DNA of 64,000 nucleotides from Nereocystis luetkeana. Taxonomy: Eukaryota; Sar; Phaeophyceae; Laminariales; Laminariaceae. The notes below the pieces were generated by a model, which was not told the origin of the DNA, did not search any database, and saw only the letters and a program-made list of their open reading frames with translations. The number at the start of each line of letters is the position of its first letter. The stretch's first letter is position 1. Both the position numbers and the translations under genes were made by a program. Shown piece after piece: positions 12,701-22,840 of the stretch. Location: assembly GCA_031213475.1 (NCBI GenBank), contig JARUPZ010000013.1, positions 8,269,338 to 8,333,337 of the forward strand, read 5' to 3'.

Positions 12701-13486
12701 TCTCCTGTCCCTTCGGTTCCCGAGATTACCTACATAACCGCGATTTCCATCATCACCAAGGACACCGACGGCCTGGACCACACCATTGCCATCTATGTTG
12801 CCAACCCGCACAGTCTGGAGAGCTCCTGCCCCCTTGGTACGTCCCCCTGCCTCGCCGATGGGGCCCTCAAGGTGGTTGTTGACGGGGAAGAGGTTCTTCT
12901 TGCACCCGGCGAGGTCACAGTAGCTCCAGGTGTTGCCATTGCCGCCGTTAACCTTCCCGGGGCGTGCCGGACCTTTGGGTTCGAGAAGTATTGGGAGCGG
13001 AAGAAGCTCCAACTCCTCGATACGTCCCGTCGCATCCTGGTTTCGACTAGCGCTATGCAGGACATGTCCGATTGGGTTCTCTCCGACCTCACGATGACCA
13101 ACAAAATCGAGTGCGCTGAGTACGTGGCTAGCGTTACGGCCGTTGGGGGCGCTGGTATGTACGCCAAACAGTCCGAGCACGCCTCCTTCCAGATACTGAC
13201 TCCTTCAGCGACTGTTCGTTTGAGCCATGGCAAGCTGCATCAGCTCCCCATGCGTGATCCCACCGACCACTTCGACCTTCCGGACCACCTGACATGGCAA
13301 ATGAATACGGCCCTCGAACACAGCGTCATAAACATCGATGCCACTGGCATACTGGGCGAGACTATGGTTCCTACCGTCGACGCGAACGGTGTCTCTATCA
13401 TGCAGGGCATGGGTGCCATTCGGGGGACGCAAGAAGACTGTGAGTGCGGCGAATGGACGGTTAATTCCGTGAACATACAAACTTGA
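6719..13486 (+). CDS. LRR / EGF-like / GDPH-domain protein gene (nine exons, 5' end missing)
   Basis: Gene model of nine exons: 6719-6790, 7283-7354, 7704-7775, 8353-8424, 9223-9303, 9526-9567, 10055-10101, 10438-10521 and 12585-13486. All junctions are GT-AG and the phase is continuous throughout, giving about 480 residues to the TGA. Order of parts: five leucine-rich repeats, an LRR C-terminal cap (LTGNEDLQCVP), a Cys-rich linker, an EGF-like exon, then a long domain starting GDPHMMGFRGQKFDF. LRRs bind ligands; GDPH/root-cap/VWD-like domains are typical of secreted proteins, so an extracellular or wall-associated recognition role is likely, but this is inference. No transmembrane segment is seen at the C-terminus. 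The start codon and signal peptide were not found. Introns are 0.2-2.1 kb. The first exon is the weakest. Confidence 0.75.
7283..7354 (+). CDS. LRR cassette exon 2
   Basis: 72 bases between an AG acceptor and a GTGAGT donor. Encodes one 24-residue repeat with DEITTIDVDALQELTSL, fitting I-x2-I-x4-L-x2-L-x2-L. Ends TT, completed to Leu by the G of the next exon. Confidence 0.75.
7704..7775 (+). CDS. LRR cassette exon 3
   Basis: CAG acceptor, 72 bases, GTGAGT donor. Encodes MALITLEAGLFDNLGSL, a clear LRR core in the same phase 2 as its neighbours. Confidence 0.8.
8112..8220. mobile_element. MITE family 1, copy 1
   Basis: Near-perfect palindromic element, 109 bp, with ends TATTACGGGGGACCATAGTT and its reverse complement. 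Lies in the intron between LRR exons 3 and 4. Probably non-autonomous and TA-targeted, or CACTA-like if the flanking CAC/GTG belong to it. Confidence 0.85.
8353..8424 (+). CDS. LRR cassette exon 4
   Basis: ACAG acceptor, 72 bases, GTGAGT donor. Encodes NDIEAIEADAFKDLASL, the best match to the canonical N-x-I-x2-I-x4-F-x2-L-x2-L repeat. Confidence 0.85.
9223..9303 (+). CDS. LRR cassette exon 5 (81 bases)
   Basis: Encodes QNNSLTTLPVGLFESL and then a short Gly/Ser insertion before the last Leu. That explains 81 rather than 72 bases. GTGAGT donor; phase 2 kept. Confidence 0.8.
9526..9567 (+). CDS. LRR C-terminal cap exon
   Basis: TTCAG acceptor, 42 bases, GTGAGT donor. Encodes LTGNEDLQCVPI, the usual start of an LRR C-terminal cap with its first Cys. 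Confidence 0.75.
10055..10101 (+). CDS. Cys-rich linker exon
   Basis: TTTGCAG acceptor and GTAAGT donor, 47 bases. Enters in phase 2 and leaves in phase 1. Encodes NSPFSGDLPATAGVC, joining the LRR cap to the EGF-like exon. Confidence 0.6.
10438..10521 (+). CDS. EGF-like Cys-rich exon
   Basis: AACAG acceptor and GTATGA donor, 84 bases, phase 1 on both sides. Encodes a segment with four Cys, including CTPADAVTCDPEMEVC and GYTCVPG, resembling an EGF-like or disulphide knot module. The fit to a true six-Cys EGF domain needs Cys from the previous exon. Confidence 0.7.
10741..10767. repeat. (AAGG)n microsatellite
   Basis: About five AAGG units in the last intron of the LRR gene. Confidence 0.8.
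12585..13486 (+). CDS. Final exon: GDPH root-cap/VWD-like domain
   Basis: A pyrimidine-rich tract (CCCTCTCTCCCCCGCTCCC) precedes an AG acceptor at 12584. Entering in phase 1, the exon opens with GDPHMMGFRGQKFDF, the hallmark start of root-cap-like and VWD-like domains, followed by GWYTVISD and about 300 further residues. A first in-frame ATG at 12596 would cut off the GDPH motif, so the exon must start upstream by splicing. The Cys residues (SSCPLGTSPC, ACRTFGF, DCECGEW) suggest an extracellular, disulphide-bonded fold. Ends TGA at 13484-13486 with no transmembrane tail. The long open frame, its even codon use and domain logic make this the safest host coding region in the first 20 kb. Confidence 0.85.
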
Positions 13487-16400
13487 GTCCCCTACGAGAG
13501 CGATATATATGTTGGTGACATTCACGGTAGCTTCTTGGCGTACGAAGTGTGCAACCAAACACAAATTATGAACTGCTGACGTCCTGCCGGGTAGATATAC
13601 TATACGAGGAGGTTATGTTTTCGAGTGACGACCGTCATTCGGTAGGTGATAGCCTCAACGAGAGGTAATACTATCGCACGCACGCGCGACACCCTGCCAC
13701 CAAAACTGCTGAAGGAAATTGAGGTTATCATGTTCGCATTGAAGGTTGCAGAGAATATCAGAAATCTTCCCAGGACACCCAGCGTGCTGGACAGCATTAT
13801 GATCTTCCTGCAACTCTACACCGCACATGCAAAAGTCCATGAGGGATTACATACTATATTATGAGTATCCACATCTAGATCCAATTACCACCCAAACATT
13901 ACCCACTGACGCTAACAATGTTATCCTATTTTCCCTGACCTACTCGGTCCCTCTCCGTGTCGACAAACAGATCGCGTCGAAGGCCCCTTCGGAACAGTCT
14001 TTTCTCAGGGCCAGCGTCGCTCGTAGACATGGAGTAACACGGCCGCGTCGACCCTATCGGCTGTACTTGACCCAGGACGGAAGCCTTGAACGGTCGTTGA
14101 TCGATTTGGGGTATTGACATAGGGTAATGTCATTGTTTGTTTTCTTGTATTTTCTTCCCGCTCACATGACCTACCAAGACTGTAACTGATGTGTAATCAA
14201 GCTGGAACCGGCGTATCCGGGGGCTCGTTTCCGTCCCCGCTGGGCTTACTTACAACAGTGGATAGGTTCGCTGTTCATCGTTAGTGCGTGCTAGGCCCTC
14301 GAGATAATCCTGAGACGCTGTTGATTGCCTGGTCGTGTGCCGAAGGCGATCGCATGCGTGGCTGCTTTTCACCTGCACTCATTCTTAGACACAGAGTTAC
14401 TTGGCAGATATCAGAACATACACTCAACCGAGAAGTGGGAATGCAATGCAAAGGAATAGGCTCAGGGCTAGATGTCGGAACACATACATCGACACACGAC
14501 TACTCTAGGGTTGGGGGGTTATGTTTGTGTTAATTTTCGTTTTTCTTCGGCGGGGCGTGTCTATCGAGGACCAGCCATATATTATTATATGCAATCCCAA
14601 TAGTGTTGTTACGTTACCATGCATATTTATATATGGCCCACGAGGCTGTTGATTGGACAAAGCGCGCCCATTTCCTCGGCGTCGGGGTCTGGTCGTTGGC
14701 TTAGTGCAGGTCAACTGAAGAGCCTATAACAGTTGAGGTGCGCCCTTACCCTTCTGAACGAGAAGGTCATGTTTTCCCGTTGTCTCAGCGGGCAAGCGTA
14801 GAGATGTCGGGTATTGTCCGTGGTCTCGATAATATATATGAGTGGTGTGCTTAGTAAGGTACAGACTTTTCAGGTACCCGGAAAACAGCCACAAACAGAT
14901 ATGGGCACCATTCGGCAATGCATACTTGAATTTACGGAGCTTGTAACCGCACCGGGGGCCTTCGAGTGAGTGGTTCTCATCGTAGCGAACGAAATGTGTA
15001 ACGTTCGGGTTAGGCCGGCCGTTTGGGTACCGAATGGTACTCCCTGCTCACCAGCCTCATCGGGTAAACCGGACGCCGTTTGAATAGTTTTGTATGGGGT
15101 GTGAAGCAAGGGCGATTGCTGCTCTGGTGGGAGCGAGGGTTCCGGTATGGTGCATGAGCGTGCCTTGAATTTCGACTCCGACGAAACAGCTGGGGCGTTT
15201 TTAATTTCTTGGAAAGGACTGAGCAGATTAGATATGAAGCTGGAGGGGCATGCAGTTGTTCCTCGTACAGCTACTATACGATATCAAAGAAAAGCTGTTG
15301 ACGCCAGGAGGGAGGAATCTGGTAGTAGTTGGTTTGTATTTGCAGGAGGTACATGTCCACAGTAAGATGTACCCCCTTGTTTTCGTAGAGATTACCGCAT
15401 CGAAACATCGTTGTCGAAAACACCAAGCCGTCCACGCGCATGGGCAGTAGTAGCCGGGTTGCGTACGGGTTACCGTACGTACACTCAGGTGGTCGGTTTG
15501 TTTATGGAAGCAAAGCAAATATCCACGCCAGGAGGTTTTGCTGTAGTCTTCAAGTGTATAATTTCGCATAGATATCAGCACTGTATACCATAATTCCGTG
15601 CTTGCGTACGGTCGACACCAGGGCTTACATTAGGTGTTCCACAGTTGCGCTCTGGCTCGACAAAAAGGCCCGACTTGCAGTTCTAAGCAGCGGGCGCCGG
15701 ATAGCGTGTTTAACGCCGCTTCACACGAATTTCAGTTGTTGCCCATAACATTTTTCGCGGCAGGAGAAAGCATGTTGCGCGTGTCTTTGTCGCTTCAGAC
15801 AATACTTGGGACGCCTGAGTGAGTTCTCGCCGTAGGCGAAGAAACAGTTAACCGAACGATTTGAAGAGGTTTTCGGGCACATACCCCAACGCATGTCGCA
15901 TTTTTTCATATCCAGCGGTCTCTTGATGGGGTCCAGCCTCCGAAGGGCCGGGGCAACATAAATCGGAGCCCTACTGCGCGACCCGCTTCACAGTGTGAAA
16001 TCACGAACATCCACATTCTACACTCCAAAATAAAAAACCGAGCATCCGTGTACAACTACAACCACGCACATTTGAGAACGACGTCGACCATTTCTGGTAT
16101 GCTCCTATATATGCGATGCCAATCATACCTACAGCACACGCCTGGCATGATACGGTCCGTGCGGCACGTATGCCGCCTATCAACGAACTATGACTGCAAT
16201 CTACTCGAATGTGCCCGTTTTGTCGTATATCGATATTCAATATCAAAGCTGGTTATTGCAATACATCGAGCACGCCCAACTGTATCAGATCGTTTACGAA
16301 TTTCGATCCGATGAACAATAGCGCCTAAACAGATTATCGGAAAAGTGGTCGTGGACCCGCTCGCTCTTTGTTAGTGCCGTCAGTTTGGTATGCCAGAGAT

Positions 16401-18564
16401 CAATCAACTAAGTGGGACAACTCGTGAACTGCCCGGCATGCTATTGAAAAATGGATCTACTCGTAGCGATACCGCAAACATTTCGACGAGCCGTGAGCCA
16501 CCATCCATGATATATCGACCCACATTGCCGATGAACGTTATCTATGCGTGTGCCGGTCGCGGCGGTTGTTCGGTATATCCGTCGGCATAGGCAGGTGGGC
16601 GTACAGATCGCTAAATTGAACGCATCAAAATGAAGCACAGTATCCTTTCTCTCGCACCCATGCCCGTTTTGTCTATCTGGCCCCTTGCGGCGTGCGCGAG
16701 TGCTGCTTCGCGCTTGCTGATGGTTAGCGTAATAGATACGCTGGACTATAAATCATGCGTGTAGGTATACTATGTAGTGGCCGTACAAATGATCCTTGTA
16801 TGCGAAGCATATAGAAGTAGACCTTATCCCACGGTTGTAGGGGTTGTACGCCTTGACTCAATATGTTCAGGCCGCTTGAGTTCTTCGAGTGGGTAACTCT
16901 TGCCGAGACGTGGCCGGCATGTACCAGCTCTGAAAACGTAGTCACAACACTTGTCGAAGTCTCGTAAACGTGCGTGAATCAGTTCTGGAAGAGGTGCCAC
17001 ATTTCCCCCATACAAAGCAATCGTGAGAGGAGCTACCTCTCCCGGGTCCTTTCGGCCCCATGTAACAAGCGCCTGTTTGTCCCCTGAATTCTAGCCCGTT
17101 ATATGCCGGGCGTACATGCCGCACTCACACTCTGCCCACGTTCATCTACAGACTGGCCATTGAACCACGCAGCGTGCGGCCCTTGTCGGTGATCCATCGT
17201 AAGCGCTATCCTGACCGGTACTCGCTTTGAGCAGTATAGCGCTGGGCGCAGTATACAAGGCTACCCGGGGGAAACTACGAGAGGTTGTGGGCTGCATCGG
17301 CGACACGTCCGTCCTTGCGGGGAGGCGTTTATCTCCGGGTTTGGTCGCATCACTCCCCTTCTAGTACTGAGCCCATTAATTCATCTGGAAACCCCCGTAT
17401 ACTTTGGAAAACCGCTGTACCACCCTCCTCTGCTGATTAGGCGGGCGGGGACAGTCGTGCGATACCCTAAGCGATCTACCCGAAGTAGGCGGTATGCCAA
17501 CCAAACCGAGGATAGAGCACCCGGCAGTTTGCGATAGGAAAACCCCTCCCCAGCACACACATTCATGCGCCGCCTTTCTCACTAACGCGGTGAACGGGAC
17601 GCCCTCTTAAGATAGGGTACTTCTTGGACGCTCACCACGCGGCCCCCCTACGGAGCCTCCTCGGTTGTGATCGCGAACAGGGGGCTACCGCCACGTGTAT
17701 GGATGGAGCACGAACTTCAGTCAACCCCGACAACCTCCAGCATTGAAAACTCCCCCCTAGTAGAATCAAAAAGTGAATAAAAAGGAATCGAAGTGCACCC
17801 TCTTACGCCGAACCGTGCAAACCCGTCCCCATAAAACCCCCTGCGCCGTAGGAGACCCGTTCGACCCTCAAAGTGAACTGCTGAAGCCAACACTCATGAA
17901 TCGATTCCGGCGAACAATTGCGCGCCCATCGCTACCCTCGCAGGCACGACGCCGCCCTGGCTATCGAACTCCGGGGGATAAACATGGTACGAGGGCGAGT
18001 GCTGCTGGTAAGGAGCAGCCCCCCCCCCTCCCCCCGGCTCGAACTCTTGACCCCGGCAGGGTTTGCACAAAATGAAAAACACCTCGAACAAACCGCCGTG
18101 AGGCACGCCACTGCGTCCGTGAAACCAACACAAACCGCGCGGGAAGGCGTACAAAGACATCCCTCCGGCGTCGGTCCTCCCCATGACAGAACACGCCATC
18201 ACCCAAAGCTGAACATCCAAAACCGGAAACAAACAAAGAGAGAGAGAGAGAGAGAGAGAGAGAACCAGCGAAACCCTCCTTCGACTTCGATCAGCTATTG
18301 GCTTGTACGGTTGGTATGAGGATACTAATCAGACATATTTTATGGGTCATAGTTGTCGCATTGTCGAATCAGCATGAGGTGTGACGATGGTTTGGGTGTT
18401 TAACTCTCCCCTCCCCCCTCCGGCGTGTGTTGGTGCCGGCAATGCCTAGATTCGCGTCCTCCGTCTTCTGAGCAACCAGCCTTGGAGTATTACCAGCAAT
18501 ACCTGGCGTCGTTACACGAGGGAGGGGATGTGTAGGCACTCCATGGCAGGGCACCAGGTGCTCC
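13487..18564. other. No gene recognised
   Basis: About 5 kb with only short ORFs, none with a domain I know. A few GTGAGT donors follow short open stretches (near 14960 and 15814), but none closes into a 72-base cassette or joins in phase. It may be intergenic, or introns of a gene I cannot resolve. An (AG)n run lies at 18237-18263. Confidence 0.4.
18237..18263. repeat. (AG)n microsatellite
   Basis: About 13 uninterrupted AG units. Confidence 0.9.
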
Positions 18565-18807
18565 ATGGCGGGGCATTGCTGCGGTCCTGCTACCGGGGCG
18601 TGTTGCACGAAGCGCGATGGGCACTGGTGCTGCGCCGTTCACAAAAACCGCCCCAAAACAAAATGTAAATATCCGTGGGCCTTTTCCGGAACATCACCTG
18701 ACAAAGAGCCTTTTGACGCCTCCGAAAACATCTCACAGGACTTTTGCGCGGAGACATGCCCCAAACTTCACTTGACAAAGTGCGTTAACGTACTTACCGA
18801 ACATTGA
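18565..18807 (+). CDS. Small Cys-rich ORF, uncertain
   Basis: An 80-codon ORF starting MAGHCCGPATGACC, with three CC pairs in its first 25 residues and further Cys near the C-terminus (FCAETCPKLHLTKC). The paired Cys recall granulin-like knots, but spacing does not fit a full granulin and there is no signal peptide. It could be a real small protein, an exon of a larger gene or chance. No neighbour helps. I assign no function. Confidence 0.25.
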   Translation: MAGHCCGPATGACCTKRDGHWCCAVHKNRPKTKCKYPWAFSGTSPDKEPFDASENISQDFCAETCPKLHLTKCVNVLTEH

Positions 18808-21639
18808 GTGAACAGCATAAATAATAGGTGTTTCAGACACATTTCTCGCCTGCAGCGAAGACTGCATGATCAACAGTTCGGTGAATATGCTTGCGGCAGA
18901 CGCAACCTAAACTATTTGGGCACACCCCACATGGACCCCACGGCGGCTGTTGCAGGTAAACCGGTACGTCGAACCCTAACGTTGCGCCTGCGCAACAACG
19001 CAACACCTACTAATGTAGATTCCGTTCTCCATGGTGAATCCCCTCGCCCAAGACGTTACCATAGCCAAGACCTTCGCCTGGAAGACTATAGTGCCGGAGA
19101 TGGTAGCGACAGCAGCCATAGCGTCAGTGATACATCGGTGCTCGTGTGCCATGTTACCGTCTCGGCGATCACGGAGGCTTCTAGAGCAGTAGTGTTCGCG
19201 CTTCCTCAGTGAATGTGGTCACGGTCAAGTCTACGGATGGAGGTATGCCACGGTAGTAGAAGGGACGATTGTGTGGATTCTCCGTCAACGAAGGAACCAC
19301 CCACCCAAATGTTACCACTCTTACAACTGTAGTGGTTCGCTGTTTGTTAGTTTGTAGAGCGCTCACAACTGTTCTGAAGGAAAGTCCTTTTGGGGGCGAG
19401 GTGAGGTGTACTTCTCCATCTCTCAGGAGCCTGAGCAGAAATAGGTACCCGCCCCCACCGTAGCATGATTTGATGGTGCTTTCACGACGGCGGTGGGGGC
19501 TGCTGCGGTAACCTGGTCTTCGTTTCTGGGGACGCGGCGGGTAGTAGGTGCATTGCCTGCCACCGCGATCTCTGACGCTACACGAGATCACCTTGAACGG
19601 CTATTGCCACGGATGGGGAGCAATCCGTGCGACTGATGGGATTCAGGCACATTAGTTATTTTTATTCCACCGTCAAACTCGCCGCCGGATGCTGTAAACA
19701 TTGTTAACCGATCCGTTTCACCGTGTGGAGTGATGAGTTTGGGTATTCCCTTCCCTGCCTACTTCCGTCCCTCCCTCAAGGCTGGGATAGTGGTCAAGAC
19801 AATGCCGGTGGCTTCAACAACGGCAGCAGCAGCGGCTACAGTAGTGCTGCGGCAGGCGAGTTCTTGTTTGGCTCTCTCTCGTTTGACCGGCTCTACGGCT
19901 CAGATCCCTGTTCGAAGTGGCTGGTACCCCGTTCGTCTTTGCATTTTTAGGCTGAGGTGCGTCTCGATTTCACCGTAGAAGTAGGTGCTGTCAGTATGCT
20001 TGTCAGCTACATCCTTTTGATTGAAGCCAATTCATGAGTTATGTGGGAATGCATAGCGACTCGTGCTTGCGATAGGGGGAGACCGTTCAGATCGAATGAA
20101 TTATGGCTGACGGAGCTCCTTAAGGACATTGAGGCACCACCCCCTAAGGCATACCTCATCGTTCTGCACATTGTTTTTGGTTGGCACCAAGGACGTGAGA
20201 CGATGGGTTACGCCTAACTATCTTGAAAGAAAAACCAAATCGAGTGAGGTGTGGAGCTCGTCAAGTTAGAAGCCTCTAAAACACTAGGCGCTACCCCTAT
20301 TAGGCAAGCACTCGTCTAGTGATCCCCGAAAGGGGCCCAGCTCGGCAGTGAAAATATTGGCAGCCTAACCCCCGTACCGCATTCATGGTCAGCGGTGGGG
20401 GCGACCAAAAACGCCTTCTCGACGGGTGAGGCTGTGTGATGGCCGCGGCTGCTACAGAAAGAACGAAAACCAATGATGACCATAGGGTGGCAGCGGCAGC
20501 GTTGACCGGTGCGAAGGGCGCCATAGGCTTCGGTGCCCAATGAAGGTCGGATTGGTGATGCCATACCGGTTTGGACCTCGTTACAGTCAGGGGGCTACTT
20601 TTGGTAGCAACACGAAACTTTCCTGGACAACGGAGGCGGAGAGGTGGGTGCCCTCAGCAACATCAATAATAGCAAACTGGTTTGTGTCCCGCAGAATGCC
20701 CCGAGACGCCACAGCACCGACCTCTACTCTCAGCTCGACAATGGGGCTGACTAATACTAGCGGCGTGTCTGACAAACATCAGTGTGTATCCCCGCCGTCG
20801 TAGTTTACCCTACTACGGAGAGGATGTCGCGTGCGTATTTGGTTGTTTGGTATGCTGGGCCCTCTATGAGGGTACCTTCATCCCTAGGTGGCGACGGGTG
20901 TGTCTCGTATTTGTGCAGCACCGCTCGCAGTGCGTCCTGGAGGGCCGCAAATCTTCTGTTTATTCTGACCGGGTTATCGCCTGAACCGACAAATATACTG
21001 CAGTGTACTGTAGTTGGCCTGCTCAATATCGAGTGACGCACTGTTTTATTACACACGTGACTACAAATCCAACTTGCCACCGGGTCCGTTCATCGGAAAT
21101 GCAAATCTCCGGGCCCCCTAGCTATGGTGCACTAGGTCACGTGGAACGTATACAGTGATACAACACGCCCAATGGACTCGCCCCGGGCAAAACAATGAGC
21201 AAGGGGAGATTGCGGGGACTATGCATGGTACCGTTACATATATTTCCACTTCTGAGAGCGTGTGATTGCCGTGGGACGTGCGTGTCCCCATACACATGAG
21301 TACGTGTAACGGCGAAGGGGGTGGGGGCAGGCAGAAACAGGCAGTGCGGCTCGTCGGACCATACTGGGCCTTTAAACAGCATTGTTGCCAACATTCGAAA
21401 CACATCGCATGATATTCCAAAAGAAGGATCCAAAGAACAAATCGTTGAGTATGTGGCCTTGGCTTTCTGACTGACATACACGGGAGGGCGTGAATGTGGC
21501 TTAGGGTCTCAGTACATTGTCGCATACACACGGCATGCATCATGCTCACCTGTGGCACAGAGGAACACACCACATGCCCCCATATCACCAGCCAGCCTTC
21601 CATGGTATCTTTGACGTTTCATAAATCCCTTGCCTGCAA
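18808..21639. other. No gene recognised
   Basis: Short ORFs on both strands, some Ala- or Gly-rich (near 19.75-19.95 and 20.3-20.5 kb), with loosely similar GGTGGGGGC and GCAGCAGCGGC patches that may be remnants of an old repeated coding unit. No domain, splice model or RNA gene that I can support. Confidence 0.35.
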
Positions 21640-22840
21640 TTCATAACCTCATTTTTCCCCCTCGGTGTCACAGCGTCTTACATGGTACACCCGTCCGTCG
21701 TAGGGTGCCACCTCGTACTGATCCCGAGCCAAGCTTGTTTATCATCCACATATTGCCAATTCTCTCCTCGTGGAGAGTCATACGCACGCTACTATATCCC
21801 TGTACACCGTGACTTTGAGAGCTGGAGTTGGCTGATGCCGAGAGATTTGCGGGCCACGCGTGACTGCGGCTATTCAACTACTGACGCCGAGCTACGGTTC
21901 GGTCTCGCTGTGCCTAATCCAATCGATATGCCGTGGCCTCCACCTCCCAGATCTAGGCAAAGGTCGTTCATCACCCATTCTCACAGTTTTCGACGCCACA
22001 CACCATATTCTTCCCAGCAAAGCGCAGTACTCATCTGCTAAGGTGCGAGGGTTTTTATTGCGCGTCTTTGCATATGGTTGGCCTGACTCACACGATTTTG
22101 TCAGAGAACGGTGTGGAGCTTCACTCGCTATCCTGCCGTCAGTTACACGAGGCCCTGCATGCACTCACCCACAACGCTAACCGCACACTACATTCAACCA
22201 TTTTTCCATATGATTTCTAACATCATCCAAATGCACTTGTGTATGTATGACTGACGTGGCTGACAAACTGACACATTACATTACTTAACTGTCCGTGGTG
22301 TTACACATCTCATGGTGCTACCTTAGCCCAAGCCAAATTTGTTCAGCAGCAACAACTAACGCACCAACATACGCAACAACAATACCACTAACAACAACGA
22401 CAGCAACAACAACAATCAACAACGACGACAGCGTCAACAGCAAGAACGACAAGAACGACAACATATCAATTTCCATCTCGTGGAGTTATACGCATTCTGA
22501 GATATACCGTTACCATCCAAATCGTAAGACTTGAAGTAGCTTGTCGCCAAAGACAGTGAATACGCGAACCTCAACCATGAACGCGTCGACGCCTGAGGAC
22601 ACAATATTTCGCTTCAGCGGTATCGTGCCGCGTATTCCAATCGATACCCCACGACCTCCAAACCATAGACGACGCACTACCACGGGTATCGACGGTTACT
22701 GCAACAAACATAGCCCGATCGTCCTCTCAGCAATGTCCAGTGCTCCTCTTCTGCGGTTTCGGCGGTCTAACGGACAAGGTTTCTCATTATTTCGTCTTGG
22801 TAAATGCTCAACATCTCGCGTAGAGATTAAAGCGCCATCC
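21640..22840. repeat. Decayed flank shared with the second ankyrin copy
   Basis: Downstream of the ankyrin gene. Holds blocks that recur internally (a TCTCGTGGAG...ATACGCA block near 21765 and again near 22472; an AATCGATA...CCACC block near 21920 and 22640) and an impure (CAA)n run at 22345-22465. Similar pieces, including a (CAA)n run and a TCCAGT...CTCCTCTTCTGC-like block, flank the broken ankyrin copy at 56.7-57.4 kb. This points to an old segmental duplication. Confidence 0.5.

Noticed and set aside
14874-14942. Another LRR cassette exon
   Set aside because: 69 bases with a poor GTAACC donor, and hydrophobic spacing does not match the LRR pattern.
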